A stretch of 64,000 nt of DNA from Ferroplasma acidarmanus Fer1 (GCF_000152265.2 NC_021592.1:682001-746000); one strand, 5' to 3'. Shown: positions 54,943 to 63,938, counted from the stretch's first letter. Translations and numbers: made by a program. The notes: generated by a model from the letters alone, not told the origin.

Positions 54943-55983
54943 ATGGGTCTTGTCAGGAGTGAGGACATACAGTATAAACTTGAGGAGATAAACAATATAC
55001 TGGGGAAGAAGTATGTACAGGAACATCCGGAAAAGGGGAGAAACTGGAGAACATACGAATCCGAGTTTTCACGGAGAATTAAAACTGCAATGAAGGAACT
55101 TGATCCCCTTATTGAAAAAGCCGTATCCATTATGCATATTGCTAAAAGGCCAGGGCATCCACATTCATTATTACTTGCCCAGAGGGTGAAATTAATACTT
55201 ATAAAACAGCTTGTTGGCGAATCAAACAGGATGTTTGTTAATATGCTCGATATATTTTCTATGCTTTCAGGCATAGATGTATCATATAAAACAATAGAAA
55301 GGCTATATTCAGACAATGAAGTTGTAATGGCCATATTCAATCTCCATGTATTGTTACTGAAGAATAAGAATATTGCAAATTCAGATGCAACAGGCGATGG
55401 CACGGGCTATTCATTAACAGTAAAGAAGAACTACGAATCCTATGCACAGAGGTTGAAAGACCTTGCAAAGGAGAATAAAGAAATTGGAAAGGAAGAACAT
55501 AAGGATAAAAAATCAAAAGGGCATAGAAAAAGATTGTTTGCATATTCCTTTTCCATTATGGATTTAAGGACAAGGATGTATATAGCCTCCGGAACAAGCA
55601 TGAAATCTGAAAGAAATGCATATGACAATGCAATGAGGATTGTCAACAAAATAGGTATTAATATAGATTCTATAAGGCTTGACAGGTATTATTCATCACC
55701 TTCATATGTAGATAAATTAGGGGATACAAAGGTATACATTATACCTAAGAAGAATTCTACATTGCACGGTTCACATAAATGGAAATCTATAATAAGGGAA
55801 TTTCTCAATGACACTATGAATTACCTTGAAAAGTACCATAAAAGAAGCAATTCAGAATCAGGATTTGCAGCAGACAAGAAGATGCTGGGATGGAATATGG
55901 CACAGAGAAGGGATGACAGGATAGGCAATGCACTGTTATGCACCAATGTCTGGCACAATTTATTCAATATGGGGAGGTATTAG
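54943..55983 (+). CDS. DDE transposase of the insertion sequence
   Basis: A 346-residue transposase. Likely catalytic acids: Asp in ANSDATGDGTGYS, Asp in SIRLDRYYSSPSY, and Glu in KRSNSESGFAADKKMLG, each at the end of a suitable strand or helix. A long N-terminal helical DNA-binding part (residues 1-130) and a lysine-rich insert (GKEEHKDKKSKGHRKRLF) follow the usual plan. Frame intact with stop inside the right end region (55981-55983). ATG 54943 is chosen over an upstream TTG at 54925 that lies in the promoter palindrome. Confidence 0.9.
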   Translation: MGLVRSEDIQYKLEEINNILGKKYVQEHPEKGRNWRTYESEFSRRIKTAMKELDPLIEKAVSIMHIAKRPGHPHSLLLAQRVKLILIKQLVGESNRMFVNMLDIFSMLSGIDVSYKTIERLYSDNEVVMAIFNLHVLLLKNKNIANSDATGDGTGYSLTVKKNYESYAQRLKDLAKENKEIGKEEHKDKKSKGHRKRLFAYSFSIMDLRTRMYIASGTSMKSERNAYDNAMRIVNKIGINIDSIRLDRYYSSPSYVDKLGDTKVYIIPKKNSTLHGSHKWKSIIREFLNDTMNYLEKYHKRSNSESGFAADKKMLGWNMAQRRDDRIGNALLCTNVWHNLFNMGRY

Positions 55984-56000
55984 AATAGTGTCCCACACCC

Positions 56001-56009
56001 TACATTCAG
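56001..56009 (+). repeat. Target-site duplication, right copy
   Basis: TACATTCAG, identical to 54722-54730. Just beyond, AGTATTAAAATACT followed by TTTTT (about 56030-56047) is a terminator-like hairpin that predates the insertion. Confidence 0.93.
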
Positions 56010-56080
56010 ATTATAAAAATAAATCTTAGTATTAAAATACTTTTTCCTCAGAAAATCCAGCAATATATCCTGTTTGATAA

Positions 56081-56296
56081 TCATTTCAGTATAAAGTATC
56101 CTGCACTTTTTTGCCTTGCCACCCTTTTTACCATTTTTCCGTCCATGAGTTCCTTAAGCCCGGAATTAACCAGCGCCTTTCCCAGGGCTACTTTTTTCAT
56201 TATATCGTCGGCTGTTTTCATCTTCTCTTCAGATACGGCGCCCATTGCTTTCAATGAACTGTATATTTTTTCTGCATTTCCTGATAATCCTACCAT
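56081..56296 (-). CDS. Small winged-helix protein
   Basis: A 71-residue basic protein with the layout of a single winged helix: KIYSSLKAMGAVSEEKMKTADDIMKKVALGKALVNSGLKELMDGKMVKRVARQKSAGYFIL, i.e. helix 1, a short helix with the T-A-D-D-I segment, a recognition helix and a two-strand wing ending in a hydrophobic strand. Probably a DNA- or RNA-binding factor in archaea; exact role unknown. It is divergent from the MBL hydrolase gene. Confidence 0.7.
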   Translation of the reverse strand: MVGLSGNAEKIYSSLKAMGAVSEEKMKTADDIMKKVALGKALVNSGLKELMDGKMVKRVARQKSAGYFILK

Positions 56297-56398
56297 TTAA
56301 AACCCCTATTCCATATTATATATAAATATATAAATATTATTAAATTAATAATTGTTATAAAAAGGCAAAAAATAATACCTGTAAGTTATTCACTATTT

Positions 56399-57148
56399 AT
56401 GCTGAACTTTTATATGCTGTCATCCGGTAGCAGGGGCAATTCGACTATAATATGGGATGAATATGATGCCATAATTATAGATTGCGGGATAAGCATGAAG
56501 AAATTCTCTGAGAAAACCTCACAATTTCAGATAGATGGGCTTGAAAAATCTATTTTTATCAGCCATGAGCATTCAGACCATTCTGCAGGTGCAAAGGCGA
56601 TTTCCAGGAAACTCAAGGCTGACCTGTATTCCAGAAGCGGGACACTTGAAAAGCTTCACCTGGAAAATTCTTATAGCATAAACGGCGAAGTTGCAATAGG
56701 GAATTTTACCGTTACCCCTGTGCATGTAAACCACGATGCTGTTGACCCTGTGGTTTACGTTATACGGAACAGGGGCGTGAAAATATCGGTGGTTTCTGAC
56801 CTGGGAATAATGAATGATGAATTGCTTGATGAAATGAAAAATTCCAATATCATGGCAATTGAAGCAAACCATGATCCGGAAATGCTTAAAAATGGGCCAT
56901 ATACAGAGGCACTTAAAAGGAGGATACGGAGTGACCACGGGCACCTGTCCAATGAACAGTCTGCTGAGGCCATATACAGCTCCGCCTCAGATGGGACAAG
57001 CATTATCCTTACACACCTGAGTGAAAAGAACAACACTCCGGATATTGCAATTAATACTGTAAAAAGTTATCTGGCCAACAGGCATAAGGGGTATAAGTCC
57101 CTGGAAGCAGCATCACAGGAATTCGGCAGTACACTGTATAAATTATAG
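56399..57148 (+). CDS. Metallo-beta-lactamase-fold hydrolase (YycJ/WalJ-like)
   Basis: A 249-residue MBL-fold enzyme. Metal-binding motif ISHEHSDHSAGAK, an N-terminal MLSSGSRGNSTIIWDEYDAIIIDCGIS typical of the YycJ group, VTPVHVNHDAVDPVVYVI, and VSDLG and IMAIEANHD for the remaining ligands. YycJ-type proteins have been linked to 5'-exonuclease activity in DNA repair; the function here is inferred. Its C-terminal ILTHLSEKNNTP supplies another metal-site His. Confidence 0.88.
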   Translation: MLNFYMLSSGSRGNSTIIWDEYDAIIIDCGISMKKFSEKTSQFQIDGLEKSIFISHEHSDHSAGAKAISRKLKADLYSRSGTLEKLHLENSYSINGEVAIGNFTVTPVHVNHDAVDPVVYVIRNRGVKISVVSDLGIMNDELLDEMKNSNIMAIEANHDPEMLKNGPYTEALKRRIRSDHGHLSNEQSAEAIYSSASDGTSIILTHLSEKNNTPDIAINTVKSYLANRHKGYKSLEAASQEFGSTLYKL

Positions 57149-57206
57149 CCTGATATACAAATTAGACCATACCAAAGTTTTTGTATAGTTTTTCAATCTG
57201 CGGAGT

Positions 57207-58205
57207 ATGGATGAATACGATCTTGTTATAATAGGGGCTGGACCTACTGGCCTCTTTGCTACTTTTCTGGCTGGCCTGAGAGATATAAAAAGTGTCACAC
57301 TGGAAGCACTTGACTATACAGGAGGGCAGATACCTGAACTTTACCCGGAAAAGATGGTATATGATGTCCAGGGGATTCCAAAGATAAATGCTACGGAACT
57401 CAGGGATAAAATGTACGAACAGGCAAAACTTTTCGACGGTGAAATAAAGCTCAGTTCCAAGGTTACCGATATTATTCCGGATAATGATGAGTACATAATA
57501 GAAGTTAATGGTGTTAAAGAGTACAAATGCAAAGCTGTGCTTATAGCCACAGGCATAGGCGATTTCACACCTAGAAAGATTGGATGCCCTGGCGAAGATG
57601 AATTCAAGGGCAAGGGAGTTGATTATACTGTAAAGGATATAACCAAATTTAAAGACATGGTTGTAGCTATTGTTGGTGGAGGGGATTCTGCACTGGATTA
57701 TGCCGATGAGCTTTCAGGCACAGCAAAAAAGGTCTATGTTTTACACCACAGTGAGAAATTCAAGGCAGCGGAAAAAACACTGGATGCGGTGATGAACAAT
57801 AAAGGCATATCGCTTATGATGAATACCTCCGTAACAGAAATAAAGGGCGACTCAAAAATACGGGAAATATCTACTATAAATGAAAAAGACAAAACCACCG
57901 GAAGTATAAAAGTTGATGCACTTGTCATTGCCATAGGGCATGTTGGAAAAGCAAATGTCTTTAAATCTGTAAATATAGAAACAAGCAAAAACGGCAGAAC
58001 CATTCTGGTAAACAATGAGTTCCAGACAAATTTAAAGGGCATCTATGCAGTAGGTGATGGGGCCACGGCAGCGGGAGAACCTGTACACCCTATAATAGCG
58101 ATTGATGGCGCAAATGCTTATATTGCAATCAACTTTATCAAAAAATACCTGACTCCAAATGCAACAATGTTTGGCGGGCATAGCTCCAGCCTTAACATTA
58201 AATAG
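57207..58205 (+). CDS. Ferredoxin/flavodoxin-NADP+ reductase, thioredoxin-reductase-like
   Basis: A 332-residue flavoprotein. FAD motif DLVIIGAGPTGLFATFLAGL at the N-terminus, NADP motif VVAIVGGGDSALDYADEL, and GIYAVGDGATAAGEPVHPIIAIDGANAYIAI for FAD in the C-terminal region. The CxxC redox pair of thioredoxin reductases is absent, which places it in the TrxR-like FNR group (YumC type) that transfers electrons between NADPH and ferredoxin. The extended C-terminal tail (FGGHSSSLNIK) fits. Dph2 follows 21 bases later. Confidence 0.9.
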   Translation: MDEYDLVIIGAGPTGLFATFLAGLRDIKSVTLEALDYTGGQIPELYPEKMVYDVQGIPKINATELRDKMYEQAKLFDGEIKLSSKVTDIIPDNDEYIIEVNGVKEYKCKAVLIATGIGDFTPRKIGCPGEDEFKGKGVDYTVKDITKFKDMVVAIVGGGDSALDYADELSGTAKKVYVLHHSEKFKAAEKTLDAVMNNKGISLMMNTSVTEIKGDSKIREISTINEKDKTTGSIKVDALVIAIGHVGKANVFKSVNIETSKNGRTILVNNEFQTNLKGIYAVGDGATAAGEPVHPIIAIDGANAYIAINFIKKYLTPNATMFGGHSSSLNIK

Positions 58206-58226
58206 GCATAAAACGATATGCAGTAA

Positions 58227-59231
58227 ATGGAAGTTGACGATGCAATAATAAGATTACGGGAGATGAAGGCTTCAAAGATATTGCTCCAGATACCGGACGG
58301 TTTGAAGCCTGAATCTTTCAACCTTTTCAATAAATTTTCAAAGGAATTTAATGTAATAATAAGCTCACAATCATTTTATGGTGCGTGTGACATAGGAAAT
58401 ATGGAAGTGTACAGGGATGTTGACTGCATAGTCCAGTTCGGCCATTCTGAAATACCCAATATCAAATACACAAAACCCATTCTATTCATAGAATACTTCT
58501 ACAAGCAGATAGAGCTTGATGATGATATATTTTCCATACTGGCTGAAAATCTTGTAAAAAATGTAGGGCTCCTTTCATCCGTGCAGTATTATAAGGAAAT
58601 GGAGTATGTAAATGGCAAATTAAAGGAACTGGGATATAATGTAATAGTGGGAAATGTGGATGGAAGGATGAAATACCCAGGCCAGGTTCTGGGTTGCAAT
58701 TTCAGTGCCGCACATTCAATAGCTGCTAAAGTGGATGCATACCTGCTTGTCAGTACCGGCTTATTCCACGGAATAGGTGCACAGCTATCCACAGATAAAC
58801 CTGTATACATACTGGATCTGAATAACCGGTCTATCAGAAATATACAGCCAGATATAGATAAATTTCTCAGAAAAAGGTATGCGAGAATAGAACCGGCAAT
58901 AGATGCAAAGAAATTTGCCATAGTTATTGACACAAAAATAGGGCAATACAGAAAAAAACTTGCATACAGCATATACAACAGGGTAAAAGGCATGGGGCGT
59001 GATGCCATAATCGTAACAGCAGACAATATAAATCCGGTAGATTTCCAGAACCTTATGTGTGATGCTGTTGTATTCACAGGATGCCCGAGGGTATCTATAG
59101 ACGATGAGGATAAATTCAGCATGCCTGTATTGACGCCAATAGAATTCGAACAGTTATTCGGGTTTAAAAGCAATAATAAATATATAATGGACGAAATAGT
59201 GGGTGTCGATTCCTACTCCCCTATAAGATAA
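58227..59231 (+). CDS. dph2: Diphthamide synthase radical-SAM enzyme Dph2
   Basis: A 334-residue homodimeric enzyme that transfers the 3-amino-3-carboxypropyl group of SAM to a histidine of EF-2. The three cluster-ligand cysteines are visible: SFYGACDIGNMEVY, GQVLGCNFSAAH and FTGCPRVSIDDE, and FGHSEIPNI and STGLFHGIG are further family blocks. Its 3' end overlaps the convergent methylthiotransferase gene by 19 bases. Confidence 0.93.
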   Translation: MEVDDAIIRLREMKASKILLQIPDGLKPESFNLFNKFSKEFNVIISSQSFYGACDIGNMEVYRDVDCIVQFGHSEIPNIKYTKPILFIEYFYKQIELDDDIFSILAENLVKNVGLLSSVQYYKEMEYVNGKLKELGYNVIVGNVDGRMKYPGQVLGCNFSAAHSIAAKVDAYLLVSTGLFHGIGAQLSTDKPVYILDLNNRSIRNIQPDIDKFLRKRYARIEPAIDAKKFAIVIDTKIGQYRKKLAYSIYNRVKGMGRDAIIVTADNINPVDFQNLMCDAVVFTGCPRVSIDDEDKFSMPVLTPIEFEQLFGFKSNNKYIMDEIVGVDSYSPIR

Positions 59232-60415
59232 TTGGACCCATGGGAGACAATGGTGCATTTAATTTCTGAATATTTTTCATAGTTTCCCTTTAATACAACT
59301 GGCCTGTAATTTATATCCCTTCCGACCATTGTTCCATTTTTCCCCTTTTCAGTAATCAAAACTTTTTCTTCCCTGCCAAGGTAACTATCAAGTTTTTTCT
59401 CCATCTGTTCCCTGTGCAATGATATGATTTCATTTGACCATTCCTTAAGCAGATTGGAATTTAAAGGCGTTTTATTATAATCTTTAGTGTATGGCCGGGG
59501 CGAAAAGCGTGTAACGTTTATTATATCAGGGTTATATTTCTCCAGGAATTTCATAGTTTTTTCGAAGCCTGCCCTGCTGTCATTATAGTATCCAAGTATT
59601 ATATCTGTGGCTATGGACATATCTGGAAATGCGTCATGGAATTTCTGCCATACTGCTTCCGCTTCCTCTATTGTGTATTCCCGGTTCATGGCAGAAAGTA
59701 CATTATTTTCCGCGCTCTGCACAGGCAGGTGGAGGAATTTAAATACCCTATCGTGCCTGTATGCATCCACAAGCTTATCCAGTATATCGTATGTATTTCT
59801 TGGTTCCAGCATTCCAACGCGGAGGTAGAAATCCCTATCTATGGATGAAATTCTATTTACAAGTTCTGCAAGGTCTGTTCCTATGTCTTTTCCGTATGCT
59901 GCAGTATCCAGTGAGGAAATCCTGATTTCCTTTATATTGCGGTCAAGTTCCATATTTACCTGGTTTACAATTTTATCTATTCCCCTTGAAAGGAGTTTTC
60001 CCCTGGCTATATGTGATATGCAGAAATTGCAACTGCCTGTACATCCTTGGTTGATAGGTATTCCATCGTATATATCTGATTTTATTTCTATGCCATCCAG
60101 ATCGCCCTCGTAAAAACTCCTGAATTCGCGTGGTTTTAATACCTGGACATTACCTGATTCTATCGTATTTCCGTTGACTGTTGCAAGGCATCCCAGAACC
60201 TGGACATTACCTGAAACCTTTGAAAGTGAGGATATGCGCTTTACCATTCTGTCTTCTGTATGCTTAATAACAACACAGGTGCCTATAAGGCTCAAATCTG
60301 CCTCCTCCGGGCTATTGACAATCTGGTTGTTTTCATCCTTAAGCAATTTGTTTAGGTAAAGTGAAGATTCGGATTTCTGTAAAGTGCATCCGTAGGATTC
60401 GAAATAAATTTTCAT
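59213..60415 (-). CDS. tRNA t6A37 methylthiotransferase (archaeal MtaB/CDKAL1-like)
   Basis: A 400-residue radical-SAM enzyme inserting a methylthio group into t6A37 of tRNA. Order: an N-terminal MTTase domain (IYFESYGCTLQKSES, LIGTCVV, QVLGCLATVN with three cluster cysteines), the radical-SAM CTGSCNFCISHIARGKLLSR, HLPVQSAENNVLSAMNREYT, and a C-terminal TRAM-like strand set (REEKVLITEKGKNGTMVGRDINYRPVVLKG). Slightly short relative to bacterial MiaB. Tail overlaps dph2, so the two transcripts are antisense at their ends. Confidence 0.93.
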   Translation of the reverse strand: MKIYFESYGCTLQKSESSLYLNKLLKDENNQIVNSPEEADLSLIGTCVVIKHTEDRMVKRISSLSKVSGNVQVLGCLATVNGNTIESGNVQVLKPREFRSFYEGDLDGIEIKSDIYDGIPINQGCTGSCNFCISHIARGKLLSRGIDKIVNQVNMELDRNIKEIRISSLDTAAYGKDIGTDLAELVNRISSIDRDFYLRVGMLEPRNTYDILDKLVDAYRHDRVFKFLHLPVQSAENNVLSAMNREYTIEEAEAVWQKFHDAFPDMSIATDIILGYYNDSRAGFEKTMKFLEKYNPDIINVTRFSPRPYTKDYNKTPLNSNLLKEWSNEIISLHREQMEKKLDSYLGREEKVLITEKGKNGTMVGRDINYRPVVLKGNYEKYSEIKCTIVSHGSNYLIGE

Positions 60416-60657
60416 GGATTTTAATTACAATTACGTTAATAACGATTATTATATTTACTATGGCAGCTGTTGAATATCAGGTTGTTTAAATTTTCTGTAT
60501 AGTTTTCCATTGGCAATAAAGGTTTCCAGAATATTTCCATTGATAATTAATATAATTACTGGAGGAGCATTCAATGTGCATCATAATATGTTTCTTACTC
60601 AATAGGCGGGAGTAATGATTTATATATGGATATTTCTATACTGCCATGCGACATTCT

Positions 60658-60683
60658 AAATTCGATAAGTGCCGAATTTTTTT
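60658..60683 (+). terminator. Hairpin with T-run upstream of the Lrp-like gene
   Basis: AAATTCG (60658-60664) and CGAATTT (60673-60679) form a perfect 7-base stem with an 8-base loop; seven T's run from 60677 to 60683. A TTTATATATGG box at ~60620 would start a transcript near 60645, i.e. ~40 nt before the T-run. It may terminate that short RNA or serve as operator for the Lrp-like regulator 50 bases downstream. The remainder of 60416-60732 shows nothing else. Confidence 0.4.
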
Positions 60684-60732
60684 AATAATTCTACTTTGAA
60701 AAAAGTTATATATTGCTTTAAAATATAATTTT

Positions 60733-61272
60733 ATGACGAAAGAAAATAATATGGAGAAGACCGAAGATAATAAAAATTATGAGTGTGACCTTTCTGTCCG
60801 ATGGGGGCATATTGACCCATCTATTCTGCCATTTGATGACCTCGATAAGGAGATTATGTGCTTTCTCCGTTATAATGCAAGAATGTCCAATGCCGAAATA
60901 GCTAAAATGTTGAATACAAGCGAAGCTACAGTAAGAAGAAGGATTAATGAGCTGGTGCGGAGGAAGATCATTACAGGATTCTCTGCACTTGTTGACCTGC
61001 ATGCAATAGAAAATAGCATAAAGGTATGCATCAGGATAGACACTGAAGGAGACAGGCTTGATGCAATAGCCGATTCACTGGCTGCAAATCCAAACGTATT
61101 ATCACTTTACAGAAGGAGGGGACAGAATCAGTTACTTCTCCAGGGGCTTTTCCTGAATCTTGAAACAATACAGGAATTTGAAGATAGCCTTGCCAGGAAG
61201 GATGGAATAGTAAAATACGATACTATGGTGGTATCAAAGGCGTTTAAAAAAGACCCCTGGGTAGGTATATAA
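60733..61272 (+). CDS. Lrp/AsnC-family transcriptional regulator
   Basis: A 179-residue regulator. After a ~35-residue leader comes the HTH: FDDLDKEIMCFLRYNARMSNAEIAKMLNTSEATVRRRINELVRRKIITGFSALVD, followed by an Lrp-type RAM/ACT ligand domain (KVCIRIDTEGDRLDAIADSLAANPNVLSLYRRRGQNQLLLQGLF). Such proteins sense amino acids and control their metabolism; aspartase, ending 6 bases away on the other strand, is a candidate target. A TTATATATTG box ~26 bases upstream suggests a leaderless mRNA. Confidence 0.9.
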   Translation: MTKENNMEKTEDNKNYECDLSVRWGHIDPSILPFDDLDKEIMCFLRYNARMSNAEIAKMLNTSEATVRRRINELVRRKIITGFSALVDLHAIENSIKVCIRIDTEGDRLDAIADSLAANPNVLSLYRRRGQNQLLLQGLFLNLETIQEFEDSLARKDGIVKYDTMVVSKAFKKDPWVGI

Positions 61273-61278
61273 AAAAAA

Positions 61279-62646
61279 TTAGTTCAAGAAATTAAATATT
61301 TCTTTATATTTCTTTTCATCTATTTTTCCAGTTGCCAGAACAAGGTCCTTTATGCTTTTTCCAGTTTCAAGGGATTCTTCAACAATCTTGGCCATGGTAT
61401 CGTAGCCCAGGTATGGATTCAGCAATGCGGCAGACCCGAAACTTCTTTCTATGTTTTCCTTTATCTTATTAAGATCCGGCTTTATGCCCTGTATGGCTTC
61501 TTCATCCAGCATTTTGATTCCATTTGCCAGCCTTTCTATTGACTTGGATATCTCATAGTCAATATGGGGCATCATAACATTCAGTTCCAGCTGCCCTGCT
61601 TTTACAGATAGATTGACAGCCTGCTGTGATCCGGTTATGGAATGGCATATCATATTCATAGCCTCTGCTATTGATGGATTTATCTTTCCTGGCATTATAG
61701 ATGAACCCTGCTGTACTGCTGGGAGGACAATTTCATGTAATCCTGCTCCCGGCCCGGAATAGAGAAGCCTCAAATCATCTGAAATTTTGCTCAGGTCAAG
61801 TGCCATATTTGACAGTGAGTTGATTACCCTTGAAAAATCGGTCATAAACTGCATTATGCCCATAAGATTTTCTCCGGGCCTGAAATTGAAGCCTGTTTCC
61901 TCTGATATTTTCTTCACGGCGTATTCTTTGTATCCATCCGGTGTATTTGCCCCATTTCCCACTGCGGTACCGCCGATATTTAATTCCAGTATATAGTCCA
62001 GTGCGGATTTGAATTCCTTCAAATCTCTGCCAATAGCAAATGCCCAGGCATTGAATTCATCCCCCAGGGTAACCCTGACGGCATCCTGAAGGTGGGTTCT
62101 CCCGGTTTTGTAAACTTTCTCGAATTCCTTATGCTTTGCCTTTAATGATTTTATTAGGGCTTCCGCATTTTCGATAAGTTTTGGTGATTTTAGCATTATG
62201 CTCACACGCATCATGGTGGGGTAAATATCGTTTGTTGATTGGCTCATGTTAATTACGTCGTTTGGGTGTGCGTATTTATATTCGCCTTTCTTATGGTTAA
62301 GTGATTCCAGAACCAGGTTCGCCAGTATTTCATTTGTATTCATGTTGAATGAAGTACCTGCCCCTGCCTGGAAAACATCAACTACGAATTGTTCATCAAA
62401 ATCTCCTGATATTAATCTGTCACATGCCTTGCTTATGCTTTCGTATAGCTCTTTCTGTAGCTTCCCGGCAGTATAGTTGGCATATGCTGCCCCTTTCTTT
62501 ACAATGGCCATTGCTTTTATATGGTCACGGTCTTTTGATTTTATTCCGGAAATATTAAAATTATTTTTTGCCCTCAGAGTATTAATTCCATAATAAATGG
62601 AATCGTCAATCTGTACTTCGCCTATTACATCTCTTTCTGTTCTCAT
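61279..62646 (-). CDS. aspA: Aspartate ammonia-lyase
   Basis: Reversibly splits aspartate into fumarate and ammonia; 455 residues, class II fumarase/aspartase superfamily. RTERDVIGEVQIDDSIYYGINTLRAKNNFNISG is the aspartase-type N-terminus; QAGAGTSFNMNTNEILANLV and SQSTNDIYPTMMR bind substrate; the mobile signature loop is GSSIMPGKINPSIAEAMNMI with the catalytic Ser. A class II fumarase would normally have a different N-terminus, so aspartase is preferred. ATG 62646 is chosen; a TTG at 62655 is in frame. Confidence 0.92.
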   Translation of the reverse strand: MRTERDVIGEVQIDDSIYYGINTLRAKNNFNISGIKSKDRDHIKAMAIVKKGAAYANYTAGKLQKELYESISKACDRLISGDFDEQFVVDVFQAGAGTSFNMNTNEILANLVLESLNHKKGEYKYAHPNDVINMSQSTNDIYPTMMRVSIMLKSPKLIENAEALIKSLKAKHKEFEKVYKTGRTHLQDAVRVTLGDEFNAWAFAIGRDLKEFKSALDYILELNIGGTAVGNGANTPDGYKEYAVKKISEETGFNFRPGENLMGIMQFMTDFSRVINSLSNMALDLSKISDDLRLLYSGPGAGLHEIVLPAVQQGSSIMPGKINPSIAEAMNMICHSITGSQQAVNLSVKAGQLELNVMMPHIDYEISKSIERLANGIKMLDEEAIQGIKPDLNKIKENIERSFGSAALLNPYLGYDTMAKIVEESLETGKSIKDLVLATGKIDEKKYKEIFNFLN

Positions 62647-62725
62647 AAATAACAATGCTATATCACTATAAAAATATTTTAATCAATACATTTAACATTG
62701 TCAACTGGCGAGTTAAAGCAATGAA

Positions 62726-62805
62726 CCTGGAAACTGTGTGTTCAAATCTGGAAAATATCACCAGCTACAATAGGCTCACTGGCTGGCAACACAGTGATTT
62801 CCGGG
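62726..62805 (+). ncRNA. Candidate structured RNA element
   Basis: In the 405-base gap between aspA and the DUF981 gene lies an 80-base stretch, richer in GC than its surroundings, that folds well: CCTGGAAA (62726-62733) with TTTCCGGG (62798-62805, one U-G), a 3-base TGA bulge (62795-62797), CTGTGT (62734-62739) with ACACAG (62789-62794), and an inner stem CCAGC/GCTGG (62761-62765/62782-62786). A second hairpin, ATGC/GCAT around CTTG, lies shortly after near 62830-62841. Function unknown; it matches no RNA family I can name. The overlapping short reading frame from 62721 is not convincing. Confidence 0.45.
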
Positions 62806-63060
62806 TATTACAGTACGCATGCAATTTAATGCCTTGGCATCTCCCTTCTTTTATGCATACGCTTTAATAAACCTTGGTTCTCACTTTTCAAACATCTCAC
62901 AAATTGTTTCCTAATGTTATATTTTCACTTTCTATTCATGACTTTGGAGGAATCTACATTGCCTTTTTTTAATTTCGACATATTGCAGATAAAATTAACA
63001 TTATCCGGAAAAAATTAAATTTCTACACTGGCACATAATAAAATATTAAAAATAAAAAAA

Positions 63061-63711
63061 TTATGGAGGCGAAACCAGATGTGCTGGAATAGCTTCTAAT
63101 CCTATTAATGCAGCAACAACAGCAGATACTACCAGGCCTATCCAGAACAACACCAGAACTACTGTCCAGACATTAGAGACTTTAGTCTTTCCTGGAAGTA
63201 TATCATAGATAAGTGTTGTGGGGAAAGTGAAAACCCCTGTCAATCCAAAGGCCAGAAAGAGCCCGAACATTGCAATTGGGCTTGAGGTAAGTTTGTCCAC
63301 ATATGCATTTGCGCCATACCATATAGAAATTATACCGGCAAAGAATGCAAGAATACCGACATACTGAAGTTTCTGTTTTAGGGCTATTGTGCCAGCCATC
63401 ATCAGTACTATAATGCCGAGGAACATAAATGGGTCGTCAAAAAGTATATTATACGCCCCGGGAAGTGGCCATACCATCTCACCCCAGAGCCCCATAAGAA
63501 CAATTATAGCACCCAGTATTCCAAGCGGGAGCGCCCCTGGCTTCAATATCTCATTAACATTTTTAGCTCCGTTTTTCCTGAACTCAATATACACCCAAGC
63601 CGACATATAAATAGAAACTATTGCCACCAATGATATTAAAAAAAGTTCCATTGGGGTGTCATCTACAAATCCCATATTTTTGTCACCAAGCCCATAATCT
63701 GCATTGAGCAT
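63061..63711 (-). CDS. DUF981 membrane protein
   Basis: A 216-residue protein with six or seven membrane helices, of the archaeal DUF981 type known from acidophiles. Helices occur at about residues 21-43, 57-76, 90-108, 113-131, 142-165 and 178-205. The loop between helices 2 and 3 (GEMVWPLPGAYNILFDDPF) carries the most conserved-looking polar residues. Function unknown. Single gene; nothing else is visible between it and aspA except the structured element. Confidence 0.8.
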   Translation of the reverse strand: MLNADYGLGDKNMGFVDDTPMELFLISLVAIVSIYMSAWVYIEFRKNGAKNVNEILKPGALPLGILGAIIVLMGLWGEMVWPLPGAYNILFDDPFMFLGIIVLMMAGTIALKQKLQYVGILAFFAGIISIWYGANAYVDKLTSSPIAMFGLFLAFGLTGVFTFPTTLIYDILPGKTKVSNVWTVVLVLFWIGLVVSAVVAALIGLEAIPAHLVSPP

Positions 63712-63938
63712 ATAGCTTTATGTTATTGGATATAAATATTTTGAAGCTATGATATAGACAAAATGGCGTATTATTCTATATTTCCGGAGCAACAGACCAT
63801 CATAAAACTGTATTATCAATATTTTCAAAAATATGATTGATTAAACATTTATAATAAATAACTCTTCGAATAGTGTATCTTATTTTCTGGAAATTGCACA
63901 TTGAAAAAAATTATATGCTTGTAAGCATGGTGAATTTA

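Larger units (their letters stand above)
54731..56000 (+). mobile_element. Complete 1,270-base insertion sequence
   Basis: Perfect 17-base terminal inverted repeats: GGGTGTGGGACACTATT at 54731-54747 and its complement at 55984-56000, flanked by 9-base direct repeats TACATTCAG. Inside are a DDE transposase (+) and a divergent 53-residue DUF2080-like gene (-). The element is intact and probably active. Family assignment is uncertain: the transposase looks like the archaeal ISNCY/ISM1-like set, and 8-9 base duplications suit that. It sits between the winged-helix gene and the DUF373 promoter. Confidence 0.93.

Noticed and set aside
62655-62867. 70-codon + strand frame in the aspA-DUF981 gap
   Set aside because: It starts at a TTG within the aspA promoter region and runs through the folded element; composition and hydropathy do not look like a protein.
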